A stretch of 64,000 nucleotides of DNA from Bacillus sp. SA1-12. GTDB lineage: Bacteria; Bacillota; Bacilli; Bacillales; Bacillaceae. Every line of letters starts with the position of its first letter. Positions within the stretch are counted from its first letter, which is position 1. Location: positions 166,823-230,822 of the forward strand of contig NZ_LATZ01000005.1 in assembly GCF_000981385.1 (NCBI RefSeq), given 5' to 3'. The notes beneath the pieces are model-generated. The model was given only the letters and a program-made list of their open reading frames with translations, had not been told where the DNA came from and did not search any database. Positions 45,388-53,680 of this stretch are shown here, one piece after another. Both the position numbers and the translations under genes were made by a program.

Positions 45388-46713
45388 TTATAAAAAGTAA
45401 AAGACGGCTGAAATAAAGATCCCCGTAATTAACATAATAATCAAACCATAGCCCATGATATCTTTTGCTTTTAAACCCGCAATAGCTAAAGCCGGCAAAG
45501 CATAAAACGGTTGAATCATATTCGTCCACGCATCTCCCCAGGCAACAGCCATTGCTGTTTTTGGTAAAGAAACGCCCAGTGTTTGAGCTGCCTCTAGCAT
45601 AACAGGTGCTTGAACAGCCCATTGCCCTCCGCCTGAAGGCACGAAAAAGTTGACAAGTCCTGCACTCCATAACGTAAACATGTGAAAGGTATTTTCATTT
45701 GAAATGGAGATAAACGCATTCGATAATATCCCAGCCAATCCTGAAGCAGTTACAATTCCCATTAAACCGGCGTAAAATGGAAACTGAATAATAATTCCGC
45801 TCGCACTTTTAACTGAACTCGCGATTGCTTCAAGAAACAGCTTTGGTGTTTTATGCAAGATGATGCCAATAAAGAGAAATAGAAAATTAACGATATTAAG
45901 ATTAATAGCAAATCCATTAGTCACGATGTAATATCCTAAAAAAGAAAGACCTAATAAACCAATAAGCAAGGATAGAAGCTTACTATTTTCCAAGCGGTCA
46001 GCAGGTGTCATGTCAATCGCCTCAACTGTTCCTGCTTGCAGATCATCCGCTGCTTCTAATAGTTTAGGATCGATGATAAAAGCTTGTTCTTTTGGCGGAA
46101 TCATAAATCGATTAATAATGGGCACTAAAATCACTAACCCGATGACAACAATGAGGTTGAATGGTGAAAAAAGCGTTTCACTTGTTGGAACAACCCCTAT
46201 AAGGTTTTCTGTAAAATGACCTGGCGTGGCAATGGTTAATGCCACGGATGAAGAAAGGCCCCCGCTCCAGATAATAAACCCGCTGTATGCGCTCGCAATT
46301 AACAATCGATAGTCTACACCCTCCACCTTTTTCGCAATCTCTTTTGCAAACAGCGCTCCAATAATGAGACCAAATCCCCAGTTGATCCAGCATGCAATAA
46401 GAGCGACAAGAGTAACAAGGATAATCGCTTGGCCTGGTGACTGTGGAACATTGGCTAAGTTACCTAATAACCTCTTAAAAAATGGACTACTTGCCATAAC
46501 ATGACCTGTTACAACAATTAAAACCATTTGCATGGAGAACTCTAATAGGTTCCAGAAACCGTCTCCCCAATATCCCAAAATCTGAACAGGCGTGTTATCC
46601 GTCAAAAAAATAGCAAGACCAATCACAAAAAAAGTAAGCACAATGACAAGTAAAAACGGGTCAGGCATATACCTCTGCATCAATTTGTTCGAAAATGAAA
46701 TCATTGCCTTCAA
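45388..46713 (-). CDS. atoE: Short-chain fatty acid transporter, AtoE family
   Basis: 441 aa with about 11-12 spans. The family block MPDPFLLVIVLTFFVIGLAI is followed by WGDGFWNLLEFSMQM, ACWINWGFGLIIGALFAKEI and GGQWAVQAPVMLEAAQ. AtoE proteins move short-chain fatty acids such as acetoacetate or butyrate. No thiolase or CoA-transferase genes are nearby, so the substrate is not set by context. The start is TTG at 46713 (GGGGGAG before it) or the ATG three codons later. Confidence 0.92.
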   Translation of the reverse strand: MKAMISFSNKLMQRYMPDPFLLVIVLTFFVIGLAIFLTDNTPVQILGYWGDGFWNLLEFSMQMVLIVVTGHVMASSPFFKRLLGNLANVPQSPGQAIILVTLVALIACWINWGFGLIIGALFAKEIAKKVEGVDYRLLIASAYSGFIIWSGGLSSSVALTIATPGHFTENLIGVVPTSETLFSPFNLIVVIGLVILVPIINRFMIPPKEQAFIIDPKLLEAADDLQAGTVEAIDMTPADRLENSKLLSLLIGLLGLSFLGYYIVTNGFAINLNIVNFLFLFIGIILHKTPKLFLEAIASSVKSASGIIIQFPFYAGLMGIVTASGLAGILSNAFISISNENTFHMFTLWSAGLVNFFVPSGGGQWAVQAPVMLEAAQTLGVSLPKTAMAVAWGDAWTNMIQPFYALPALAIAGLKAKDIMGYGLIIMLITGIFISAVFYFL

Positions 46714-47277
46714 AACATTCTCCCCCTATTGTTATGGCAAATATTTTATGAAGAACTCCTTACATAATTACCTGATATGATCGCTATCTATCTTTACCAC
46801 CAGTCATAGCCTGCGCTAAAAAAGAGATTCTTGGTATTCGCAAAGATCAAAGCTACGAATGCCTTTGATTGTTTATGTAAATGATGAGCATACACTGCTC
46901 ATAAATTCCTCCTTTTTTAAGTAGATTCAACATAAGATAGCGCTTACAAAATAAAGAGATATAAACTAGGGCCTTTAAAGCTATAAAGTGAGGACATGTC
47001 GGATCTTTACGGGCAGTCATCCCCCACTTAGCATATTAGCATAAACTAAAATCTTGAAATGGAGGTCACTGCCCGTAAAGCTTAGGATAAAACGGTAAAT
47101 CGAGCTACTAATTAAAAGTTTAATGCCTTCTATTCCATAAGTAAAATAAATAAAAAGAATAATATTTATGAAAAATTGGAATAAGACAGGGGATTTGTTA
47201 ACTGGAGTGGGTAGCTAATTGAAGACATTGTATAGAATTTTACACGATCCTCTGGGCCTTGCGGGCTAGTTCCTTAG
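46714..47277. other. Intergenic region with long inverted repeat
   Basis: About 560 bp. A perfect 13-bp inverted repeat CTTTACGGGCAGT (47005-47017) / ACTGCCCGTAAAG (47068-47080) encloses about 50 nt containing CCCCCACTTAG. The rest shows nothing I can name. Confidence 0.5.
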
Positions 47278-47485
47278 TTTTGTTCTTGAGAAGCATTCTA
47301 TGAGACTTTTCTTCATTTCTCTTACCTGGTTTTGTCCCTGAGAGATCTTCTACGAGACTTTTCCTCATCTATCTTACTAAGTTTTGTCTTTGAGAGACCT
47401 TCTATCAGACTTTTCCCCATCTCTCTTACCAAGTTTTGTCCCTGAGAAGCCTTCTATAAGACATTGCCCCCTCTGAATTCACCGG
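47278..47485. repeat. Array of four 52-bp direct repeats
   Basis: Four contiguous units of exactly 52 bp start at 47278, 47330, 47382 and 47434. Each begins TTTTGT and carries GAGACTTTTC-like cores near position 26-35. Units 1-3 are well conserved and unit 4 is degenerate. 52 is not a multiple of three, so they are not protein repeats. A second array of the same family and period lies at 59760-59967. Confidence 0.8.
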
Positions 47486-47504
47486 TTGTGTCTTTAACCC
47501 CAAG

Positions 47505-47540
47505 CAAAAGCCCTCACCTGTCATTTAGTGAGGGCTTTTG
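47505..47540. terminator. Intrinsic terminator of the oxidoreductase gene
   Basis: CAAAAGCCCTCAC (47505-47517) and GTGAGGGCTTTTG (47528-47540), a 13-bp perfect stem just after the Gfo/Idh/MocA stop codon. Confidence 0.88.
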
Positions 47541-47567
47541 TTCAATTGAGGACTGTCCCCAAATCGA

Positions 47568-48863
47568 TTATGAAGTTGTTACTTGTTGTCCCATTAGCAA
47601 AGCCTCGATTGAGATTGGCCTTTTTTCTTTGACAGACCGCCAAACAGCTTCACCTGTTGTTACCGCATAAGCACCATCCGCACTTCCAGAAAGAATGCGA
47701 TATGGTCTTGCCGGGTCTTCTCCAAGGAAGATGTCCTCTTGAATAACTGGGTCGCCGCCGCCGTGGCCGCCATCTCGTTTTACCACGTGGATCGTTTCCT
47801 TAGAGCCGAATAGCGGGTAGTAGTCGATGGTCTGCTCAGGAACCGGGAACGGTACACGGGATGGGGCATGGTATTCTGTTGTTTCGATACGGCCTTTTGT
47901 TCCATTGATCGCCAGGCGATATCCTTCATATGGCAGTGAAAAGTTAATCGAATAGCTTAATAAAGCGCCTTTGTCATATTTCACTGTTGCCGTGTACGTA
48001 TCCTCGATTTCAATTTCCGAATCAAAGATACATTGGTCTGGACGGTAATTTGTATAGCTATTCTTGCGACGTGCATCGGAATCGATATGATCATCCTGGA
48101 CGTTGGCTGTATTGCTTCTTGTATTCCATCTTGTATAGTAGGAGCATTCCTGCTTTACTGTGCATGTCACACAATGTCTGCCATCCTCTTCTCTTGGATT
48201 ATGTTCACTTTCATTTCCATAGTAATTAAGCGCTCCAAAAGAAAAAACTTCTACAGGCTTTTGATCAAGCCACCAGTTAATTAAATCAAAATGATGGGAG
48301 CTTTTGTGTATCGAGAGGCCGCCTGAAAACGCCCTGTTTCTGTTCCAGCGTTGAAAATAGCTGGAGCCGTGATACGTATCGATATACCAATTCAGATCAA
48401 CCGATGTGACACGGCCGATTTTCCCTTCAAGGATGAGCTCCTTTATTTTTGTGTGGAAAGGACTGTAACGGTAATTAAAGGTAACCGTAACTCGCCCTTT
48501 GCTTTTTGCTTCGGCATCCATGATTCGTTTGGAATCGGCTGCTGTTGTTGTCATTGGTTTTTCTGTGATGACGTCAAGGTCATGCTCTAATGCTTTGATA
48601 ATATAGTCAGCATGTGTATCGTCTCTACCTGTAACAATGATCACATCCGGCTGTGTTTCTGCAACCAGTTTTTCAAATTCATCCTCTGCATATTCTGGTA
48701 CATGGTCGACTTGCGGAAACTCTGTCTTGCATACCTCAAATCGCTTTGGATCCTTGTCTAGTAACGCCACTAATCGGCTTGTGTTAGCAAATTTTTTAAG
48801 CATCGGGTTAATAAACATGTCATTTGCCCGTTTACTTACCCCGCATACTGCATATTTTTTCAT
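47568..48863 (-). CDS. Gfo/Idh/MocA-family oxidoreductase
   Basis: 431 aa. The N-terminal Rossmann domain starts MKKYAVCGVSKRANDMFINP and has VTGRDDTHADYIIKALEHDL and the signature EKPMTTTAADSKRI. The C-terminal beta-sheet domain follows, with SIHKSSHHFDLINWWLDQKP supplying the catalytic His/Asp region. A CVTCTVKQEC cysteine group may bind metal. Such enzymes oxidise sugars or inositols with NAD(P). The ATG at 48863 has GGGGTGGAAGCT before it; the frame is open 26 codons upstream. Sugar substrate unknown. Confidence 0.9.
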   Translation of the reverse strand: MKKYAVCGVSKRANDMFINPMLKKFANTSRLVALLDKDPKRFEVCKTEFPQVDHVPEYAEDEFEKLVAETQPDVIIVTGRDDTHADYIIKALEHDLDVITEKPMTTTAADSKRIMDAEAKSKGRVTVTFNYRYSPFHTKIKELILEGKIGRVTSVDLNWYIDTYHGSSYFQRWNRNRAFSGGLSIHKSSHHFDLINWWLDQKPVEVFSFGALNYYGNESEHNPREEDGRHCVTCTVKQECSYYTRWNTRSNTANVQDDHIDSDARRKNSYTNYRPDQCIFDSEIEIEDTYTATVKYDKGALLSYSINFSLPYEGYRLAINGTKGRIETTEYHAPSRVPFPVPEQTIDYYPLFGSKETIHVVKRDGGHGGGDPVIQEDIFLGEDPARPYRILSGSADGAYAVTTGEAVWRSVKEKRPISIEALLMGQQVTTS

Positions 48864-49585
48864 AGCTTCCACCCCATTTATTAAAAATTTTGGCAGCAGT
48901 CCTCGCATAAGGTCAAGACCAAACGCCCCTCCGCCATGCAAATCATGATCACGTATTTGGAGCTTTCGGTATTGCTCATATCGCCCATCTTTATTCCGAA
49001 AAATTGTCTAGCATCACGAACAAACCAACATCATTTAAAGGTCATCTTCTCTAATAGCCATCAATAACTTAGATTACACATCCCCTGTATCGCCAGGCAA
49101 TATGAGCATTATTTATTGCCCGGGCAATGGGCAAGTAACTGAAAAATTTGCAAAAGGTATTGCTGCTATCCAATGTTTACCTTAAAAGTTAATCGTGATC
49201 ATTCTGATAAATTGAATGATTTATCCTTTCCCCCAGAGACTTCTCCCCCTTTGAATGAAAAGCAATAAATAATGAAAGCGTTTTATACATATTAAAATAT
49301 CTTTCTAGATACGACAATGAAAAATTCAGTCATTGATGTATACAAAACAGTGGTTTTTAAAACATTGGATGGTGGAACATCATTTGGAGGGATAAATGGG
49401 GATGTTTAAATCACTTACCCTAAAACAACATAAAACAATATATTTTTAAATTAAAAATGACTATTCGTATTGTTTATTGTGTTTTTTTACCAACATTTAA
49501 TGATAATTTACATTAATCCACTTCAATTTTTACATTTCCTCCCTACAATTGACATGTCAAAACATTAAATTTGGAGGGAAAATGA
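48864..49585. other. Divergent intergenic region with palindrome and cre-like site
   Basis: About 720 bp between the oxidoreductase and the secreted phosphodiesterase genes. It contains a perfect 14-bp palindrome ATTGCCCGGGCAAT (49115-49128), a possible operator. It also has ATGAAAGCGTTTTAT (49272-49286), one mismatch from the cre consensus. No reading frame is supported. Confidence 0.5.
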
Positions 49586-51634
49586 ATGAAATCTAACCTG
49601 TTAAAAAAAGTAGTCGTAGGTACAACTCTTACAATGGCCATGTCGTTTGCAGCAACTGGTACAGATATCCCGTACAATGTTTTATCCCACCCTATGTCAA
49701 CGGTTGCATATGCTAGTGAAGAAACCGTTCTCAACTTACCATTCGACAACAATGCGAATGATAGCTCTGCCAGCGCTGTAACCACCTCGGTTTTCGGCAA
49801 TCCGGAATTTGTTCAGGGACGTATCGAACAAGCCATCCGTTTTAAATCCCCGGGACAATATGTGGACCTTGGCAATCGTGACGAGTTCCGATTTGGTGAA
49901 AGTACTGATTTTTCTGTTGCCTTTTGGATCAAATCAGAAGGAATCAGTGGTGACCCATCGATCATTTCAAATAAGAACTGGAACTCTGGTAGCAACACCG
50001 GCTGGATTTTAGCGTTAAACGGTTCAGGTAATCTTATATGGAATTACAAAACATCTCAAAGCAGCAGGCTGGATTACCACATGCCGAATGTAGCAGATAA
50101 TTACTGGCATCATATCGTTGTTACACATGATCGAAATAATGGAAGCGCCCGCTTTTATAAAGATGGAAGCCTGGTGAAAACAGTCGATATCTCTGGAATG
50201 AAAGGAACGCTCGATTCCTCCTATACAACGAAAATTGGTCAGGATGGTACAGGAAAATATGGTTCAACTCTGACTGCACAGATTGATGACATGCAGATTT
50301 ATCGTAATGTCTTGAGCGAAACCGAAGTCCGAGCGATGTACGATAGTGCTCCTCCGCTTCCACCGACTCCAGTTGAATCCGTCTCATTGGATCAGACAGA
50401 ACTCAACTTGAAATCAGGTGCACCTATGCCGCTAACGGTCACTGTTTCCCCAATAGATGCGACGGATAAAAAGGTGGAATGGATCTCCAGTGATGAAGAG
50501 GTCGCAAAGGTGGAAATGATCAACGAACGGCCAACGGTTATTGCTGGAAAGCCTGGCGACGCAACAATCACCGTTAAATCCATTGATGGTGGTAAAACAG
50601 CGACAGTCAAGGTACATGTTTCGAATTCTATCGATGTATCAGGAGATGGGTTGCTAACGAAAGAGGATCTGAACCTCGTCTTGAAAAATCAGAATAGCCA
50701 CGAAGGTGACAACCGTTGGAAGCGAGCTCAAAAAGCGGATATTAATGATGACAAAAAAGTCGATCACACTGATGCACAGCTTATGAAAGAGAAGCTGGCT
50801 CCTTATAAAAATGATTTTCTATACAAGCGCGTTGTATTTATTGGAATTGATGGAGCTGGGAATGGGGTAAAAGACCCGCAAGCAAACGCAACAAATATAC
50901 AAAAGCTAATGAGTGAAGGCGCTGGAACATATGAAGCAAAAGCAATGATGCCGACGATTAGCGGACAAAACTGGGGATCCATGCTGCATGGGGTTGTCCC
51001 TTCAACACATGGTCTAAACAACGGAAATGTAGATAAACCTTATCCTGAAAAGAATCCTTATCCATCTTATATGAAATTGCTGAAACAAGAGCGCCCTATG
51101 CTTAATCAAGCTTCCTTTACTACATGGTCTCCGATCAACAAAGGAATTATTGAAGATTCTGCAGGTGCTTATAAAGTAAATGGCGGTAACGATACTAATA
51201 CGACACAAAAAACGGTTGACTATATCAAAGCAGAAGGTAAGAACAGCCGTCATATTTTTGTCCATTTGGATGAAGTGGATGGTGCAGGTCACAACTATGG
51301 CTATGGCAGCCAGAAATGGTATGAGGCTTTACAAAAAGCTGATCAGCATGTTGGGCAAATAGTCCAAGCTTTAGAAGAAGAAGAACTGATGGAGGATACT
51401 CTGCTTATCGTTACAACAGATCATGGCGGAAAAGGTACTGGTCATGGTGGTTCCTCCCCAGAAGAACAGACCATTTTCTGGACGGCCAAAGGAAAGTCGA
51501 TTACTCCTGGCACCGTGTTGTCTGATGTAGAAAACATGGATACTGCTGCCGTTGCAGCCCATGCTCTGCGTCTGGATCTTCCAGAAAATTGGGATGCTAA
51601 AATCCCGGCAGGACTGTTCCAAGACAAAAAATAA
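49586..51634 (+). CDS. Secreted LamG-BIG2-dockerin-phosphodiesterase (alkaline phosphatase superfamily)
   Basis: 682 aa. Signal peptide to about residue 44 (AYASEET). A LamG/concanavalin-like domain spans about 46-252 (QYVDLGNRDEFRF, NYWHHIVVTHDR). A bacterial Ig-like BIG2 domain is at about 262-345. A dockerin-like pair of calcium loops follows, DVSGDGLLTKEDLNLVL and ADINDDKKVDHTDAQLM. The catalytic domain (about 417-675) is a type I phosphodiesterase/nucleotide pyrophosphatase, with FIGIDGAGNG, HGVVPSTHGLNNGN, HLDEVDGAGHNYGY and TTDHGGKGTGHGG. The start has TTTGGAGGG and is clear. Confidence 0.9.
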   Translation: MKSNLLKKVVVGTTLTMAMSFAATGTDIPYNVLSHPMSTVAYASEETVLNLPFDNNANDSSASAVTTSVFGNPEFVQGRIEQAIRFKSPGQYVDLGNRDEFRFGESTDFSVAFWIKSEGISGDPSIISNKNWNSGSNTGWILALNGSGNLIWNYKTSQSSRLDYHMPNVADNYWHHIVVTHDRNNGSARFYKDGSLVKTVDISGMKGTLDSSYTTKIGQDGTGKYGSTLTAQIDDMQIYRNVLSETEVRAMYDSAPPLPPTPVESVSLDQTELNLKSGAPMPLTVTVSPIDATDKKVEWISSDEEVAKVEMINERPTVIAGKPGDATITVKSIDGGKTATVKVHVSNSIDVSGDGLLTKEDLNLVLKNQNSHEGDNRWKRAQKADINDDKKVDHTDAQLMKEKLAPYKNDFLYKRVVFIGIDGAGNGVKDPQANATNIQKLMSEGAGTYEAKAMMPTISGQNWGSMLHGVVPSTHGLNNGNVDKPYPEKNPYPSYMKLLKQERPMLNQASFTTWSPINKGIIEDSAGAYKVNGGNDTNTTQKTVDYIKAEGKNSRHIFVHLDEVDGAGHNYGYGSQKWYEALQKADQHVGQIVQALEEEELMEDTLLIVTTDHGGKGTGHGGSSPEEQTIFWTAKGKSITPGTVLSDVENMDTAAVAAHALRLDLPENWDAKIPAGLFQDKK

Positions 51635-51640
51635 CAGATG

Positions 51641-51687
51641 AAAAACAGGAACCATTTTTCTTTTCAAAGAAAATGGTTCCTGTTTTT
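51641..51687. terminator. Strong intrinsic terminator
   Basis: AAAAACAGGAACCATTTT pairs with AAAATGGTTCCTGTTTTT across a short loop, directly after the phosphodiesterase stop. Confidence 0.92.
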
Positions 51688-51855
51688 GTTTTTCCTACAC
51701 TGAATCTTGCAGCTTCGAAAGGGTGAAACTGAATACCTGAGGTTATTCTAGCAACCTTCGATCTGATTAGAAGTTTTTGAGATTGATGTTGCTCATGTAT
51801 TCCTTACTATCAATATGAGAGAGAGGCAGATCTCTCCCTCCCACTTTCATAGTTG

Positions 51856-52752
51856 TCATCCTCTTGGCAAAAGCCCTGCACCGATAAGCCCGGCCTTTTG
51901 ATCAAGTAAGGCTGGTCTTAAAATGAAAGAATCTCTTAAGCTCGGATACAAATACTGCTTTGTTTTCTCAATTAACGGTTCTAGGATGAGATTCTTGGAT
52001 TTCATCACACCGCCGCCGATCACAAGCACTTCTGGATTTACCGTATGAACGATATTCGCCAAGCCGATCGCAAGGTAGTTAATCGTTTCGTCTAGAATTT
52101 CCTGGGCCGACTTGTCACCTTGCTCAGCCAGCTGGAAGACACCCTGGGCACCGCTTGTTATGCCTAAGCGCTCTTGTCCGATTCGGCCGATCGCTGTACC
52201 GCTTGCCAGCCCTTCTAATGCCCCCCTGTTTAAGCCCGGGCCTTGGTAGGCATTCGGATCAGGGTTAACAATCATATTGCCGATCTCACCGCAATTGCCC
52301 TGGGCACCTGACACAACCTGGCCGCCTATGACATAACCGCCGCCAACACCGGTGCTAACTGTAATGAAAAAGACACTGCCCGCTCCCTTTCCTGCGCCAA
52401 GAGTCGCTTCTGCAAGAGCTGCTGCATTTGCGTCATTTTCCAATTTAACAGGCAGCCCCGTTTTTTCTTCAAGGATTTTTACTAGCGGGACATTCACCCA
52501 GCCTGGAAGATTTGGCGGTTCAATGATGATTCCTTCATGGGGATTGAGCGGTCCCGGAGAGCCGATGCCCACTGCTTTTATCTCATAGTTCGCTTTTAAC
52601 TGGCCGATGACTTCCGCCATATTGTTTATCGCAAATTCCGGCCCCTTTTCCGCCTCCGTTGGACGGCTATACTCCTCAATGATTTCTCCCTGCTCATTAA
52701 AAAGGCCAATGCGCAGGTTCGTGCCGCCTAGATCGATTCCGATTGTATACAT
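51856..52752 (-). CDS. glcK: ROK-family glucokinase
   Basis: 298 aa. The ATP site is IGIDLGGTNLRIGLF, followed by GIGSPGPLNPHEGII, LENDANAAALAEATLGAGKG and VSTGVGGGYVIGGQVVSGAQ. The usual ROK zinc-binding cysteine motif (CxCGxxGCxE) is altered; GNCGEIGNMIV stands in its place with only one cysteine. It phosphorylates glucose or another hexose with ATP. The ATG at 52752 has GGGAGG; 17 upstream codons are open but contain an intergenic repeat. A near-cre site lies 75 bp upstream. Confidence 0.88.
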   Translation of the reverse strand: MYTIGIDLGGTNLRIGLFNEQGEIIEEYSRPTEAEKGPEFAINNMAEVIGQLKANYEIKAVGIGSPGPLNPHEGIIIEPPNLPGWVNVPLVKILEEKTGLPVKLENDANAAALAEATLGAGKGAGSVFFITVSTGVGGGYVIGGQVVSGAQGNCGEIGNMIVNPDPNAYQGPGLNRGALEGLASGTAIGRIGQERLGITSGAQGVFQLAEQGDKSAQEILDETINYLAIGLANIVHTVNPEVLVIGGGVMKSKNLILEPLIEKTKQYLYPSLRDSFILRPALLDQKAGLIGAGLLPRG

Positions 52753-52770
52753 AGTCTGTTTCCTCCCTTT

Positions 52771-52842
52771 GTGGGGACTGCCCCCCACTTCCTTTTCTAT
52801 CATTTAGTTTAGCAGGATCATAGAATATTGAAAGCGTTTTTT
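52771..52842. promoter_or_regulatory. GGGGACTGCCCC-type repeat and cre-like site upstream of glcK
   Basis: GTGGGGACTGCCCCCCACTT at about 52770-52789 resembles motifs at 47011-47030 and 47548-47560. TTGAAAGCGTTTTTT at 52828-52842 is one mismatch from the cre consensus. Confidence 0.45.
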
Positions 52843-53042
52843 TGTTTGACTGGTGGATTTTTAATCGTGCAGTTATTCAAGGGAGAATAAAAAAATAAGT
52901 AAATGAAGAGTTAGTAACATAAATTATGGTCAATACTATTTCATATCCGGGAGACAACTCAAATGCTTATATAGACTCCGTTTCCTTTGAAGTAGCTAAA
53001 CTTCTTTTTTAAACAACACAAACTATAAAGAGGGATTTAGTA

Positions 53043-53537
53043 ATGAAACCTAATTTTGACATCATGAGCAAGGGGCTCTGGTACCCGATCACTCTTAGTC
53101 TGATTCTATTCGTTATCATATTGGTCATGCCAAAGAGATTAAGCAAACAAGAAATCTATACTACGTTTGGTATTATTGGATACATCGTTTGGACAGTGGA
53201 TATGACATTAGGTGATCCGCTTGACTTTTTTAATGTAGGAAGCGGAAAAGTGACCGCAGTGCCAGAACTGTTTCTGTATGGCATCATTCCAGGATTAATC
53301 GCCATTATATTTATCAATTATTATAATGAAGATAAAAAATGGACCTATATCATTGCTTTTACGCTCATCTCGTATTTATTAAATTGGCTGGCCGTAAAGG
53401 TTGGCATCATGAAATTGAATAACTGGCAAACATGGTATGCGATTCCGATCTTTTTTGTTGTGTATGCATTTGTATTGCCCTGGCATTTAAAATTTATAAA
53501 AAAGAAAACATATTGGAATACAAAGAACTCACATTAA
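53043..53537 (+). CDS. CBO0543-like membrane protein
   Basis: 164 aa with five or six hydrophobic segments, e.g. PITLSLILFVIILVMPKRLS and LFLYGIIPGLIAIIFINYYN. The pattern W-x-D-x3-GDPLDFF near residue 55 and a basic C terminus recall the CBO0543 family of small Firmicute membrane proteins. ATG after AAGAGGGATT. It is monocistronic, with a terminator behind it. Function unknown. Confidence 0.65.
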   Translation: MKPNFDIMSKGLWYPITLSLILFVIILVMPKRLSKQEIYTTFGIIGYIVWTVDMTLGDPLDFFNVGSGKVTAVPELFLYGIIPGLIAIIFINYYNEDKKWTYIIAFTLISYLLNWLAVKVGIMKLNNWQTWYAIPIFFVVYAFVLPWHLKFIKKKTYWNTKNSH

Positions 53538-53575
53538 TGTTCTTGTGTGAAAACATCTTCTTTGCGTTAGAAAAG

Positions 53576-53606
53576 AAAAGAGGATCTCCTGTCAAAGATC
53601 CTCTTT
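53576..53606. terminator. Intrinsic terminator
   Basis: AAAAGAGGATC (53576-53586) and GATCCTCTTT (53597-53606), between the convergent membrane protein and symporter genes. Confidence 0.82.
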
Positions 53607-53680
53607 CCCTTCTTATTTCGGTTTACTGCCAACCGCGCAGGTAAACCCTTTCAATCAATTCTTCGGAAAACCCTTAAAAT

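Noticed and set aside
47278..47485. The 52-bp repeat array as a CRISPR.
   Set aside because: Units are contiguous without variable spacers, and no cas genes are nearby.
48942..49060. Extra N-terminal codons for the Gfo/Idh/MocA gene.
   Set aside because: The upstream codons (MHGGGAFGLD...) lack a site, and the GGGGTGGAAGCT before 48863 gives the normal family N terminus.
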